Of a stretch of DNA of 64,000 nt, positions 1-11,027 are shown one piece after another (the stretch's first letter is position 1; the number at the start of each line of letters is the position of its first letter). This stretch comes from Diospyros lotus. Lineage: Eukaryota > Streptophyta > Magnoliopsida > Ericales > Ebenaceae. The notes below the pieces were generated by a model, which saw nothing but the letters and a program-made list of their open reading frames with translations, searched no databases and was not told the origin of the DNA. Made by a program: the position numbers and the translations under genes. The stretch lies in assembly GCF_014633365.1 (NCBI RefSeq), contig NC_068346.1, forward strand, positions 37,449,191 to 37,513,190, in the 5' to 3' direction.

Positions 1-41
1 TCTTCCTCTGGTTTTACGTCCAGAAACGGCTTAAACACTTT

Positions 42-560
42 CTATGAAGCGGGGATAAACTTCCCATCCAATTTTCTTATAGATTGGCAAACAGGGTCGT
101 TTTTAGTCAGATTCTCAAGACTATAGCGTTGGTGGTCACTTCTGAACTGGGTCCATAAAGAAAGAAGTTCTCTTTGCACTATTCCACATGGATGCGTCTC
201 AAGAGTCAATCGAATATCATCCAAAGACTCCTTACTCAGTCCATCCTTTATGAAACTAATTTTATCTTCTCGATTTATGGACGTAAACCTCACAGATTTG
301 CATCATGTGTTACAGGTCCATCGAGCACATTTGTAACAACCATTCACTCTTTTCGCTCTTCTTTTCTTCGCAAAACTACTCTTCCCTAAGCCTGGAAAGT
401 GCTTAAAACTAGGTGAAGTTTCACCAGTTAATCGAACTTTTGTTTCGATCAACCAACGAATATGTTCAGGGATGTTATTACGCATCAACAGCCTAAGTCT
501 TTCACACCTAGCAGCATAAATTTTTTTCAAATCATTCTGCGGGAGAGATGGATAGTACTT
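42..560 (-). pseudogene. Broken ORF of unknown family with a Cys cluster
   Basis: One minus-strand reading frame runs from about 560 to 42 and is interrupted only by a TGA at 303-305. The part before the stop is basic and ends in a cysteine cluster (CYKC, then WTC). The frame resumes directly with another cysteine and a charged helical segment ending near 42. The CxxC-type spacing suggests a metal-binding patch, but I do not recognise the family. Upstream, toward 590, there is only a poly-A/poly-T tract. It could be a fragment of a cellular gene, a captured fragment, or an ORF downstream of pol in the adjacent Athila element (that lineage often has an extra ORF there), but it has no visible envelope-like membrane segments. 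The in-frame stop points to a pseudogene. Confidence 0.35.
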
Positions 561-1509
561 GTGAATTTTTTTAGAGATAAAGATCTTTTTTTTTAAAAAA
601 AAAAAAAAAACTATACTAAGAAGAAAGTAAAGAACTATAAACTTTACAAAATGGATGAGAGTACCTGATCGGAGAATAACACGAAGGAGAGAAGATTGAG
701 CTCAAGAATGGTGACTTGCCTCATACAGATATAGAATTTCTTATAGAGCAATGGTCATCACTATTCTACACTCGAGTCGAGGCATGCCATAATTGCACCA
801 TCAGGCTTGGCATATCTTTTTTTTCAACGCTTGGTGCCTCATTTTTCAACATTTGGCAGTGTGCCTTATCCTTTATAGGGCAGTGTGATTGCACTACCCA
901 AAAAAAATGGCTATCACCAGCGTCAATTCTGTCTCTCTCAATTCAAAATTTTTTTATTTTTTATTATTATTATTATTATTTTTATTGTTTATTTTTTTTA
1001 ATTTTTTTATTCTTATTCTTATTCTTATTATTTTATTTTATTTTTAATTTTTTTAATTTTTTTTTAATAAATGTTTTGTTTTAGGGGCCCAATAAAATCA
1101 TACATACCACACAAGACAATATTATCGAGTCTAACAAAATTATTTACACAATGGATCAATTTCAAACACCAATAAATCAAGTACACCTTACCCCCCAACT
1201 TAAATTGCGCATTGTCCTCAATCGGCAATAAAATGATAGAAAGTAGACATATCTGGTGGTCTTCAATGCATGAATTCGTATACAAAGAATTTTATTTAGA
1301 CTGCACACAGAGAAACACTATTTGAATCAAAGTTAATTAAGTAATGCAGAAAATGAACAACTTATATATATACTTTTATTATTATTATTATTTTATTTTA
1401 TTATTTTATTTTATTTTTTTTTAATTTTTCAGATCTATAAACATTCATTTAACCTAAATGGAAAGGTGGTCTTTTAACGTCAGATTCCCATACGACATGA
1501 AACTTCCCT
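561..1509 (-). other. Non-coding, T-rich 3' region downstream of Athila pol
   Basis: No credible gene is visible. On the minus strand the stretch near 1180-1220 reads ATTGAGGACAATG followed shortly by a G-run (GGGGGG). This is the kind of sequence typically found just after pol in plant Athila-like Gypsy elements. The rest is low complexity: TTA/TTTTA repeats at 955-1075 and 1372-1425 and a homopolymer tract at 588-610. No copy of the 5' LTR (7138-9217) is present here, so the 3' LTR of the Athila element must lie left of the window or be lost. Confidence 0.5.
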
Positions 1510-2630
1510 TATTTATCAGATGATGGTGGATCATCCAAATCCACAACTCCTTCATTCTCTTCAACACTACCCTGGTATGGTTTCAACCTATGACCATTGA
1601 CTGTTAGAAGCTGTCCTGACTTCGGATTTTCTATCTCAAATGCCCCATATCCTGAGATGGACTTGATTACAAAGGGACCGACCTATCGAGACTTCAATTT
1701 TCTTGGGAATAGATGCAATCGAGAATCATACAAGAGTACCTGTTGCCTTACCTGAAAGCTTTTTCGAATGATGTGCCGATCATGTAAATCTTTCATGCGA
1801 ACCTTGGCCAATCATGCATTTTCAAATGCCTCATTCTGAATTTCCTCAACCTCATTCAATTGGAGCTTCTTAGATAAGCTTGCTTCAGTTAGACTCTTGT
1901 TGATCTTATGAATTGCCCAATATACTTTATGCTCAATTTCCACCCGTAGATGACAAGATTTACCGTATACTAGCCTATAGGGAGACATTCCCAAAATTAT
2001 TTTGTAAGCTGTCCTGTACGCCCAAAGAACGTCTACTAGTCTTAAGGACCAATCCTTACGATTAGCAGCAACAGTCTTTTCTAATATGCGTTTAATCTCC
2101 CTATTGGCTAGTTCGGCTTGACCATTGGTTTGGGGATGGTATGGTGTTGCAACCTTATGCAGTACACCATATTTCTTCATTAATCTTGCCACAACTTTAT
2201 TACAAAAATAGGAACCCCGATCGCTGATGATTACTCGTGGCATCCCAAATCGACTGAATATGTTTTCTTTCAAAAATTTTACAACAGTCTTATGGTCATT
2301 TGTTCTAGCCGGGATTGCTTCGACCCATTTGGACACATAGTCGATAGCAAGTAAGATGTATTCATGACCAAATGTATTGACAAATGGGCCCATAAAATCC
2401 ATACCCCAACAGTCAAAAACTTCTAACACTTGGATCGGATGTAATGGCATCATGTTTCTCCTTGACAGACTTCCTAACATTTGACATCGATCGCAACTTG
2501 AACAGAACTTGTACACATCTTTGAATAATGTCGGCCAATAAAATCCACTTTGAAAAATTTTTGCAATTGTTTTCTTGACAGAAAAATGGCCTCCACATGC
2601 AAGAGTGTGACAGAAATTAATGACACTTTG
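1510..2630 (-). pseudogene. Athila integrase region
   Basis: From high to low coordinates: an HHCC zinc-binding region (ACGGHFS near 2590 and CSSCDRC near 2500), then the DDE catalytic core with D in WGMDFMGP, D in ISDRGSYF and E in [14 protein letters not shown]-terminal chromo-free tail ends near 1510 with an acidic segment. Integrase joins element cDNA to host DNA. The frame is broken by a TAA at 2629-2631, a TGA near 1810 and a TAG in the tail near 1690. These look like single-base changes in an otherwise continuous frame. All three catalytic residues remain, but the stops make the protein non-functional. Confidence 0.85.
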
Positions 2631-3566
2631 TTACTCATGATCGGGTATGCATCTAAGGATGATTTGGTCAGGACAATACTTAAAGAGGTAGGGCTCATCC
2701 CAAAAGAAGGTTCTGATTTTTCTAAAGAATTTATGCCTATCTAGCTTACTCCAATGGTTTGGGATCAGACCAGTTGCCAGGTAGTTCGCAATGTCGGCAT
2801 ACCAAAGGACAACAGATGATGCACGAATAACATTCACTTCAAATAGTTGCTCATCAGGGAAATTGTCATGAATTGGTTCATCAAATTGTGTGAGATCTTG
2901 ACTTGGAATCCTTGACAAATGGTCAGCCACCACATTTTCTACTCCCTTCTTGTCTCTGATTTCAATGTTGAACTCTTGCAGGAGTAAGATCCATCGGAGA
3001 AGACGGAGTTTTGCATCTTGCTTTATGAACAAGTACTTCAGAGCAGCGTGATCAGTAAAAATGATCACTAGTGACCCTACGAGGTAAGATCGGAACTTGT
3101 CCAGGTCAAAGACAATTGCTAGTAACTCTTTCTCTATAGTGGTGTAATTCTTTTGTGCCTCATTAAGAGTTTTGCTAGCATAGTATATCACATGAGGTTT
3201 CTTATCCTTCCTCTACCCTAACACAGCTCCTACCACGTAATCACTAGCATCGTACATAAGTTCAAACGGGAGGGACCAATCAGGGGACTGAATGATAGGT
3301 GCTGAAATGAGTGCATCTTTCAATTTATCAAAAGCATTTTGACAGGAAGGATTCCATTCAAACGGAACATCCTAAGATAACAAATGGCACAAGGGCCTTG
3401 TTATGGTGCTAAATGAAGCAATGAATCTCCTATAAAACCCTGCATATCCTAAAAAACTTCAGATGTCTTTCACATTCCTAGGGGTGGGGAGTTTTTGAAT
3501 TGTTTCAATTTTTGACCTGTCTACCTCCATCCCCCTAGATGAAACGATGTGCCCCAAGACTATACC
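2631..3566 (-). pseudogene. Athila RNase H and RT thumb region
   Basis: Continues the RT frame. The connection region (FLGYAGFYRRFI) is followed by an RNase H-like domain of Gypsy type (YYASKTLNEAQKNY, LLAIVFDLDKFRSYL and TDHAALKYL). This enzyme would remove the RNA strand during reverse transcription. It has in-frame stops near 3556, 3461, 3374 and 3216, and the 186-residue segment 2631-3191 is the longest open piece. Several stops look like C-to-T changes of Gln or Arg codons. Confidence 0.8.
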
Positions 3567-4502
3567 CTATTTCACCATGAAGTGACATTTTTCCCAATTG
3601 AGTATCAGATTTGTTTCCTCACATCTTGCTAAAACCTTTTTCAGATTCTCCAAACAGGCCTCAAAGTTACTTCCATAAACAGAAAAATCATCCATGAATA
3701 CTTTAACAATCTGCTCAACCATTTCACTAAAAATGCTCATCATACACCTTTGAAAGGTGGCAGGAGCATTGCATAACCCAAATGGCATGCGCCTGTATGC
3801 AAATGTCCCAAATGGACATGTGAAAGTTGTCTTCTCTTGATCTTCTAGTGCAATTTCTATCTGATTGTACCCTGAGTACCCATCTAAGAAACAATAGTAG
3901 GCTTGACCTACTATTCTCTCCGAAACTTGATCCAAGAAAGGTAAAGGGAAATGATCTTTCCTTGTCACAGAATTGAGTTTTCTATAATCAATGCACATTC
4001 GCCATCCTGTCTGGATGCGCGTGGGAATCAGTTCATTGTTCTCATTTTTTACAACAGTGACTCCAGACTTTTTGGGTACTACCTGTGTTGGACTTACCCA
4101 CTTAGAATCAGAGATTGGGTAAATTATTCCAGCATCCAATAGCTTAAGCACTTCTTTTCTGACAACTTCTTTCATGTTGGGATTTAATCTCCTTTGCATT
4201 TGCCTAACTGGTTTTGCTCCTTCTTCCAAGAATATCTTATGAGTACAGATCAAAGGGCTAATACCTTACAAATCTGAAATGGTCCATCCTAATGACTTCT
4301 TGTGTGCTTTTAGAACTTCTATCAGTTGTTGCTCTTGCTGAGGTGTCAAACTTGAAGAGATCACTACTGGGAATGCTTCCCCTTCTCCTAGAAAGACATA
4401 CTTTAAATCACTGGGCAATGGCTTTCTCTCAGGCGTGGACTGATGGCTATCAGGAGCCATGAGCTTACTGTCCAAGTTTCTTAATAGCTCTAAAGCAGGC
4501 AT
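3567..4502 (-). pseudogene. Athila reverse transcriptase
   Basis: The palm and finger domains are well preserved: WVSPTQVVPKKSG, GWRMCIDYRKLN, FPLPFLDQ, LDGYSGYNQI, FAYRRMPFGLCNAPATFQ and the catalytic FMDDFSVYG. The N-terminal piece (4266-4502) is the linker between protease and RT, separated by one in-frame stop near 4264. In Athila the RT follows a long acidic linker, as here. The RT motifs themselves are intact, but flanking stops prevent a full Gag-Pol. Confidence 0.88.
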
Positions 4503-5450
4503 CTATGTAGACTTCTCACTTTCTTTGCCTATGACTTCCACTTCTCTTATTTCCTTAAGATCTTGATTTCCTTCTTTAGGTCTTCTCATGAACTCTTCAA
4601 AATAGTTATTGGTCAGTGTTTGGATCAAGTCTACCTCCTCCACTTCACTCTCAGTGTCCTGATGTTTGGCTATCCTGAAGATATTCATTTCTACAGTCAT
4701 GTTCCCAAAAGATAACTTTAACACACCATTCCTACAGTTGATGATGGCATTTGATGTGGCAAGGAATGGTCGACCTAAGATGACTGGCACAGGAGGTTGA
4801 GGCCCCTGATGCGGCTGGGTGTCCAAAACGATGAAGTCCATTGGAAAGTAGAACTTATCGATTTGTACCAGAACATCCTCCACAATTCCTCGTGGAACTT
4901 TGACTGATCGATCAGCCAACTGAAGGGTCACTCTAGTGGGTTTAAGCTCACCTAATCCCAACTGTTGATACACACTGTATGGCAACAAATTGACACTAGC
5001 TCCTAAATCCAAGAGTGCCCGATCAACCTTTTGACTTCCTATGATGCATGTAGTGGTTGGACAGCCTGGGTCTTTGTATTTGGGAGGAGTTTTCAATTAG
5101 AGAATGACGTTAACTTGTTCGGTCAAGAATGCCTTTTCATGCACATTTGTTTTTCTTTTAACAGTGCACAGATCTTTCAAAAATTTTGTATATGAAGGTG
5201 TTTGTTTGATTGCATCCAACAGCGGGATGTTAATTCTCACTTGCTTAAACACTTCATATATATCTGCATTTTGTTGCTCTTTTTTCAAATGATTCAACCT
5301 TTGTGAAAAAGGTGGTTTGGGCCTGTATTGAATTTCTTTCTTATCTTCTTTTTGTTTTTCATTTTTCTCATTTTTTTTCATTTTTCTCATTTTTTTCATT
5401 TTTCTCCACGGTGGATTCATGATCTTTTGGTTCTTTTTCTTCATCAACAT
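4503..5450 (-). pseudogene. Athila protease and gag-PR linker
   Basis: 5097-5450 is a very lysine/glutamate-rich linker that includes a KKMRKMKKNEKNEK-type run, followed by a basic helical segment. After a stop at 5097 the frame continues into a retropepsin-like aspartic protease with the active-site motif DLGASVNLLP and the flap-like region LQLADRSVKVPRG. DLGAS in place of DTGA/DSGA is usual in Athila. The ILGRPFLAT motif near the end supports the protease call. Protease would cleave the Gag-Pol polyprotein. Confidence 0.8.
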
Positions 5451-5703
5451 GTTGGTTTATCCTAGGATCAGTTGGTTTCTCAATTATTCTTCCACTTCTT
5501 AGGGCAGTCACTGCTTGCACTTGTTCATGAGTGTTGGTTTCACTATTTGAAGCTTCTACCTGGTTGGTTTGCCTAATTGGGTTAGGATTAGTTTGGGATG
5601 GAAACCTTCCGGGTTCTCTCACACTCAATGTTTGTGTTATCTTGGTCAACTGGCTCCTAATGTCTTATATAGCTCTATTTGTTTGGTCTTGATTTTTGAC
5701 AAG

Positions 5704-6765
5704 CTAAGCAGCCTGATTGTTGATACCTGTTTGACTTTGAATGAACTGGTGCAAGGTATCTTCCAAAGATCTCCTATGAGGAGGTTGGTAAGTATTGGAT
5801 GAAGAACCTTGATTTTGTTGGAAAGTGTGTTGTTGTGCAGGGAAGGGAGGTTGAGAATGATTTCTAGAATCATTTCTCCAAGAAAAATTAGGGTGATTTC
5901 TATTATTGGGATGGTATGAATTGTAGTTATGATTATTCCCATAATAAGCTCCACTCTGATTTTGATTTTGTCTCCCCTCAAAGTTGTGTGAATGATTGTT
6001 ATTAGTGTGCCCATACAATACCTCCTTGAAAGCAGGTAGGGTAGGACATTCTTCAGTTGAATGATCTGTTGCATCACATACAACACACTTTACTTCCACT
6101 TGATTAATAGATTGCACTTTTTTGGGTTGCATGTTTTCAACTTTCTTTGTTAAAGCAGTTAGTCTTGCATTTAAATCGTTACCCTCACTCAGTTGGTATC
6201 TCCCTCTAGGTTGTGGATTTTCTCTTGAATCAAGAGGAGATATTGGACCAACTTCCCAGTTCCTTGTATTCTCAACCAATGTGTCAAAGAAGTGAAAAGC
6301 TTCTTCTGGAGTCTTCTCATAGAATTCTCCATTGCACATTGTAGAAACTAGCATTTTCAATTGGGGAGTGAGTGAATCATAAAAAAAACTGACCACTCTC
6401 CATTGCTCAAAAGCATGGTGCGGACAAGTGTGAAGAAGGTCTTTAAACCTTTCCCACGCTTGAGCAAAATTCTCATTTGGTTTACAGGCAAAGTTCATGA
6501 TTTGTCTTTGGAGAGTAGCAGTTCTGTTGGCAGGGAAGTATTTTTTTAAGAAAGTTGTTTGCATTTCTCTCCAAGTTCCTATAGATCTAGGTGGGAGAGT
6601 GCTTAACCACATTTTTGCCTTATCTTTCAGTGAGAATAGAAAGAGTTTTAATCTTATGACATCCTCATTTACTGTATGGTCCATGCAAGTGCTACATATT
6701 TCCTCAAATTCTTTCATATGAGTATATGGATTTTCAGAATCCATGCCATGAAAAGTTGGCAACAA
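5704..6765 (-). pseudogene. Athila gag (nucleocapsid polyprotein)
   Basis: A 353-residue open segment with the Retrotrans_gag domain at residues about 1-150 (DKAKMWLSTLPPRS, then NFAQAWERFKDLL, and FFYDSLTPQLKMLVST). One CCHC-like knuckle follows (CVVCDATDHSTEEC, near 6060-6090), then an Asn/Gln/His-rich tail that runs toward the protease. Gag packages element RNA in virus-like particles. The ATG at 6765 is preceded by more in-family sequence, so the natural start is probably further upstream and lost to a stop. Downstream, a stop near 5701 separates gag from the linker. Confidence 0.82.
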
Positions 6766-7113
6766 TTGGATTGTGCCAAGTTTGAAGTTAAACCTATGAT
6801 GGTTAATGGGAAGAATAATACATGAGGGGGTTGTCTACCTAGGAGGATGAAGATACTCCCTAAGGGGTCTGATCATACCCTAATCAATGGGATCAGGGTC
6901 ACCGTGGTCACTACCATGTGCAAACATGTTGTGTGCAAGTGGCATGTTCTCGTTGTGTTGAGACATGAGTGATTGATATTCTATAGTTCTACCTGACCTA
7001 AGTATCATACACTATGCACAAATAAAAATAAAGTAAAAAGAAACAAAGTTACCAAATTTATCAGGAGATGCTTCTTCTTATATATATTTTTTTCTCTTTG
7101 TTTTTGCCTTAAT
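6766..7113 (-). other. Athila 5' leader and gag N-terminal remnant
   Basis: This stretch lies between the PBS and the recognisable gag frame. It holds degraded gag N-terminal codons with stops (around 6820-6970) and an untranslated leader near 7000-7110. Nothing else is seen. Confidence 0.5.
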
Positions 7114-7132
7114 CTCCTCGGCAACAGCGCCA
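7114..7132 (-). other. Primer binding site, tRNA-Asp type
   Basis: The minus strand reads TGGCGCTGTTGCCGAGGAG. It closely matches the complement of the 3' end of plant tRNA-Asp (consensus TGGCGCCGTTGCCGGGGA). It lies 5 nt inside the LTR end, as expected for a Gypsy PBS, and it fixes the element orientation and the LTR boundary at 7138. Confidence 0.8.
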
Positions 7133-7137
7133 AAATT

Positions 7138-9026
7138 TGGCTACACTCCCACCCTGCAATTAAAACACAAAACAAAACACAATAAAAATTTTATATTTTT
7201 TTTCTTTATTTAGGTGAGAGGTTTATACTCGTTAGTGTACGAGTGCAGCTGTAATCCAAATTTAAATTTATATTTTCTGAATGAGTTTAGGTCGTCCACT
7301 GAGAGATTTATTTATGACAAAATAAAAAGAATGTCACACACAAGCACACACGCATTTGGACAAATTGGCAACAAAGTTTTTTTATGATTTTTTAAACAAC
7401 AGATACTAGGAAATAAATTAAGGTAGTAATTGAAATAAATACTTAAAGTGAAAATATAAAATTGGATAGTACTTGAGTTAAGATAATTTCAGTGCCAACC
7501 CGTTGATTTTCAAATTTTAACAGATAAGGTTAGTAACATTAATTTAATTTCAGATATGAGAGTTTGTTATTAAATGCAATTAGAGATGATGATAGTTCTA
7601 GTTTAAGCAATCCCCATACATGATATGTGAGATTCTAATTTAAGCAACTACCATAAATCCAATTACAATTAATATACAAGACAACTAAATTAATCATCTG
7701 GATTTGGGTATGATAGCGTTTCTAGTTCTAGTAACTCTCATGCGTGACATGAAAACTCTAAGTTAGGTTTACGCTTCAATCCAAATCTAGTGATTTCTCA
7801 ATAATTAAGACACACTCATACTGAAATTTAAATTAATGTTACTCATTTAAAGCGTAGCTTTCTTTGGAAATCATTAGCATTGGACACTGTCATTGCCTTA
7901 ACCCAAGATTAGATTTAGCTACTCATTTTCATTTGAAAGTTAATTGACATGAATTTAAACGACGTAATTTAAATAACAAAATTTAAATGACAATAATTAA
8001 AATAGCAGAAACTAACCGGCCATTTAGGCGGTGGATAATTAAAATACAAGAATTAAAATTGCAGAAATTTAAAGGCATAAACTAATCGGCCATTTAGACG
8101 GTGGATAATTAAAATACAAGAATTAAAATTGCAGAAATTTAAAGGCATAAACTAACCGGCTATTTAGGCGGTGAATAATAAAGTAACCGTAAATGACATA
8201 AGAATTTAAAAGAAGAAAGAAAGAAGTAAGATCACAAGAGAAAACAATAGAGAAAAGAAGTAAGAACAAAAGCAATTCTCAAAGAGAGAATTCTAAGGAA
8301 ATAACTAAACTTTGATTCAAGAATAATAATTACACTTACAAATGCAATCAAGTGAGTTATTTATAGGCCACAAGATGCAATACAAACCACACAATTTCAA
8401 TTATTCAACTAGACATAATTATATCTAATGGGCACTCCCACACTTAAAGTTAAATGGATTTTAGCTATAATACACATAATATTAAATAGATTTTAGCTAA
8501 AATACATACCTAATAAAGCACTCATAAAGTTAAATGGATTTTAGCTATAATACACACCTAATAGTTAAATGGATTTTAGCTAAAAAACACACCTAATAAA
8601 GCACTCACATTAAAAAATAAAAATAGATTTCTATAAATTGATTTTTGATCTTCATTAGAATTAAAAATAATCCTTGGGCTTTCTCCAAATGATATCTTTC
8701 ATGGGTTGCTCAAGTTGGACCTTAATTCTTCATGGACTTGATTCTTCATGGAGTTTAATTTTTTCATGGGCTTAAATTCTTCATGGGTTTGAATTCTTCA
8801 TGGACTTTAATTCTTCATGGGCTTGAATTCTTCATGGATTTTAATTCTTCATGAGCTTGAATTTTTCATGGGCTTGAATTCTTCATGAGTTTGAATTCTT
8901 CATGGGCTTGAATTCTTCATGCCTACAAAAAAAAATAATTTAATGTTATTAATAAATTATATATTATATATATATATATTACATGCAAGCATATAATGAT
9001 GTATATGTATTATATATAATTTTATA

Positions 9027-9068
<42 letters not shown>

Positions 9069-9217
9069 ATTTTACTTTAAAATTTCATTTCATTCATTTT
9101 TCAATTTAAACTTGCATATAACCATAAAATATATATTAATATTTAATTTAAACCATTTTTAAGATCAAAAGAAGGGTATAATTATAACAAAATTTTTACA
9201 AAATTAACCACTAATCA
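7138..9217 (-). repeat. Athila 5' LTR (about 2.08 kb)
   Basis: On the minus strand it starts TGATTAGTGG at 9217 and ends TAGCCA at 7138, next to the PBS. Internal structure: a 70-bp tandem unit repeated about 2.3 times (8011-8175); four to five copies of a unit around AAATGGATTTTAGCT (8446-8610); a roughly 20-bp array built on TTCATGGGCTTGAATTC (8696-8925); (AT)n at 8960-8985; and (ATT)n at 9022-9066. The right edge abuts interrupted gag codons of another Gypsy element, which confirms the boundary. The partner LTR is not in the window, so no age can be estimated. Confidence 0.8.
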
Positions 9218-10028
9218 ACAAGGTGGCGCGAGCTGCCTCCTTAGAGCCCTGTATTGGTTAAGGAATCTCTGTTGGCATTCCTTCCAGCTGTTGATGCTGC
9301 GAGGCGGAAGACTCCTGAACCAAGCTCGGGGGATGTCACCTAAGATTGCCGGGAAGGCGCGACATTTAACCAGCGAGCTGGTTGTCTGTAGATCCATTTG
9401 CACATTGTACGCATCCAGGTAATCATAGGGGTCGCTGTCCCCATTGTATTGTGGCATGCTTGGGACCTTAAATCTCTGGGGGAGGGGTTCGAGTTCAATC
9501 TCCCTGGTGAACGACGTTCTGTCCCCACAACCATTATTCTGGCTGCGGATTCCTTGTCGTTCTTCCAGCTATCGTACCCTTTGATATAGCTTATCCATGG
9601 TTGAGTTCAGGCCTGCAATCGCCTACTTCTTTCTCGAACTGGGGAGTGGTGATTCGAGAATGGATAGTTATCCCTGATATCCTCTTCTGTGGGCGGGGGT
9701 CTCTCTTCTTTCTCGAACCGTGGGCAGCTCGCGCCTGTGCTTGGGCCAGAATTTTGACCGTATCAGCAAGTTGCATTACTGTATTCTTCAATGGTTCCTG
9801 GCACTGCTGCCAGTCCCGGATCGTCTATGTTCCAGCGATTTGAACAGTAGGTTGGACAGGGAGTCGCGGTGGTATGCCGCCGGCGTCTCCGATTGGCGAT
9901 GGTAAAGGGATATCTGCTGTCGAGGCAATGGGTCCTCCATTTGGTGGAAAGTCTCACGGTCGATCGTGGTGATTTTCAGGTGGGTCGATCGCCGCCTCGG
10001 AACTTCGAGTATTTCTTCCTCTAGCCAT
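9218..10028 (-). pseudogene. Tat-like gag, N-terminal part
   Basis: Starts at an ATG at 10026-10028 just after the leader. The first about 190 codons are a low-complexity N-terminal region with a helical segment near 9720-9790. From about 9457 it enters a Retrotrans_gag domain (YNGDSDPYDYLDAY, then CRAFPAILG, ARAWFRSLPPRS-like, and FLNQYRALRRQ). Several stops lie in the upstream part (near 9960, 9830, 9590 and 9560). The domain is cut at the point where the Athila LTR inserted. Confidence 0.7.
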
Positions 10029-10067
10029 GGCTATTGATCAGAGCGGCCCCTTCCTCTAGCGCCAAAA

Positions 10068-10794
10068 TGTCGACGTTCAATTTCAGCCGACCGTGATTCG
10101 TTTTGGGCCGCGGTGAGTAAATCCAAAATACCAAGAAGAAGAAAAGAACCCCAAATTCCAAACGTGAGTCAACACCGGAATTTTTACGTGGTTCGGCCAG
10201 AACGATGCCTACTCCACGACCGCACTCTGATTATTCTCTCAGAATGGAGGTATCTGATTATTCTCCTTGTCTCTTTCCCTATCCCTCATGATATCTATTA
10301 TTCTTATTTATACTGAGGGGCTTTTACAATTTAGATAACATAAAGAAATATAATGAGTGTATAATGGGGAACAAATATCCCTTATCGTCTACACAAAACC
10401 GGGAGTGGGATCATCATTACGAGGGGCATGGGCTGCTGCAGGTAAAGTGAATAGTCCCTACCTCTGACTTCTCAGCAGCTTTACCACTTATGCAAGCTGA
10501 TGGTTTTAGGCCAGCGACCTGGGTGGTACAACGAACTGAGGGTTTTATAGCGAACCCGTTAGTCAATTGTTGAGAGCTCGCCAGGGGTTTTATCAGGAGC
10601 TCGTAAGGTGCTTGCTTTACAGGATTCGGGCTTCGGTGGTGTATGGATTTCATTTGACGAGGTCGTTGGGATCTTCCGACCTCTGGGTGATTGGGTTGGC
10701 CCATTGGACTGAGCCTGGCCCATAAAGGGGTGATGCTGGAATAGCGTATAACATAATGGTAGGCTCGAATCGTAGAAACCTCCAGCTGGTGGCA
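10068..10794 (-). repeat. 5' LTR of the Tat-like element
   Basis: The 3' end of the LTR on the minus strand is ACGTCGACA, followed by TT and a PBS-like TGGCGCTAGAGGAAGG (about 10053-10066). The other end is probably TGCCACCAGC at 10794. A minus-strand TATAAATA box lies at 10305-10312. The outer boundary is inferred from the TG dinucleotide and from the change to unrelated sequence. Confidence 0.6.
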
Positions 10795-11027
10795 TCGGCG
10801 AGGCTGGTTCAGGTTGTTTTTTAGAAAAAAAATTAAGTTCAATTTCTTTACGGTTGATATCTTATCGTGCCATTTCAAGGTCTTGAGATTTAACGAAACT
10901 GTGGTCTTCATAAAAGAGATCTCTTTCTTATTAGAAGAATTTTTATATATCGTCCGTGTTCGTTTCTATATTCTAGAAGTTCTTTAGCTTATCCTTTCTC
11001 ATTTTCTTTAGAAACAACTAGAAGATC

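Larger units (their letters stand above)
1081..9217 (-). mobile_element. Athila-lineage Ty3/Gypsy retrotransposon (decayed; 3' end outside the window)
   Basis: Minus-strand element with the order LTR (7138-9217), tRNA-Asp-type PBS (7114-7132), gag, protease, RT, RNase H, integrase. This gag-PR-RT-RH-IN order defines Gypsy. The RT and gag sequences match what I know of the Athila clade: a long linker between DLGAS-type protease and RT, and an RT with FMDD. The coding region carries many stops and shifts, so the copy is dead. It sits inside the gag of a second Gypsy element that resumes at 9218. The left boundary is unknown because no 3' LTR occurs in the window. Confidence 0.85.
9218..10794 (-). 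mobile_element. 5' part of a Tat-like Ty3/Gypsy element, split by Athila
   Basis: A 5' LTR (10068-10794), a PBS-like sequence and the N-terminal part of gag are present on the minus strand. The gag reading frame stops abruptly at 9218, exactly where the Athila LTR begins. The rest of the element (gag C-terminus, pol, 3' LTR) should therefore lie left of the Athila copy, outside the window. The gag resembles the non-chromovirus Tat/Retand-type gag. Confidence 0.75.

Noticed and set aside
303..305. In-frame TGA between cysteines might be selenocysteine recoding
   Set aside because: Land plants lack the selenocysteine machinery. A pseudogene stop is the simple explanation.
716..1084. ORF with hydrophobic Phe/Leu tail as a membrane protein
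   Set aside because: The tail is translated from TTA/TTTTA microsatellite DNA.
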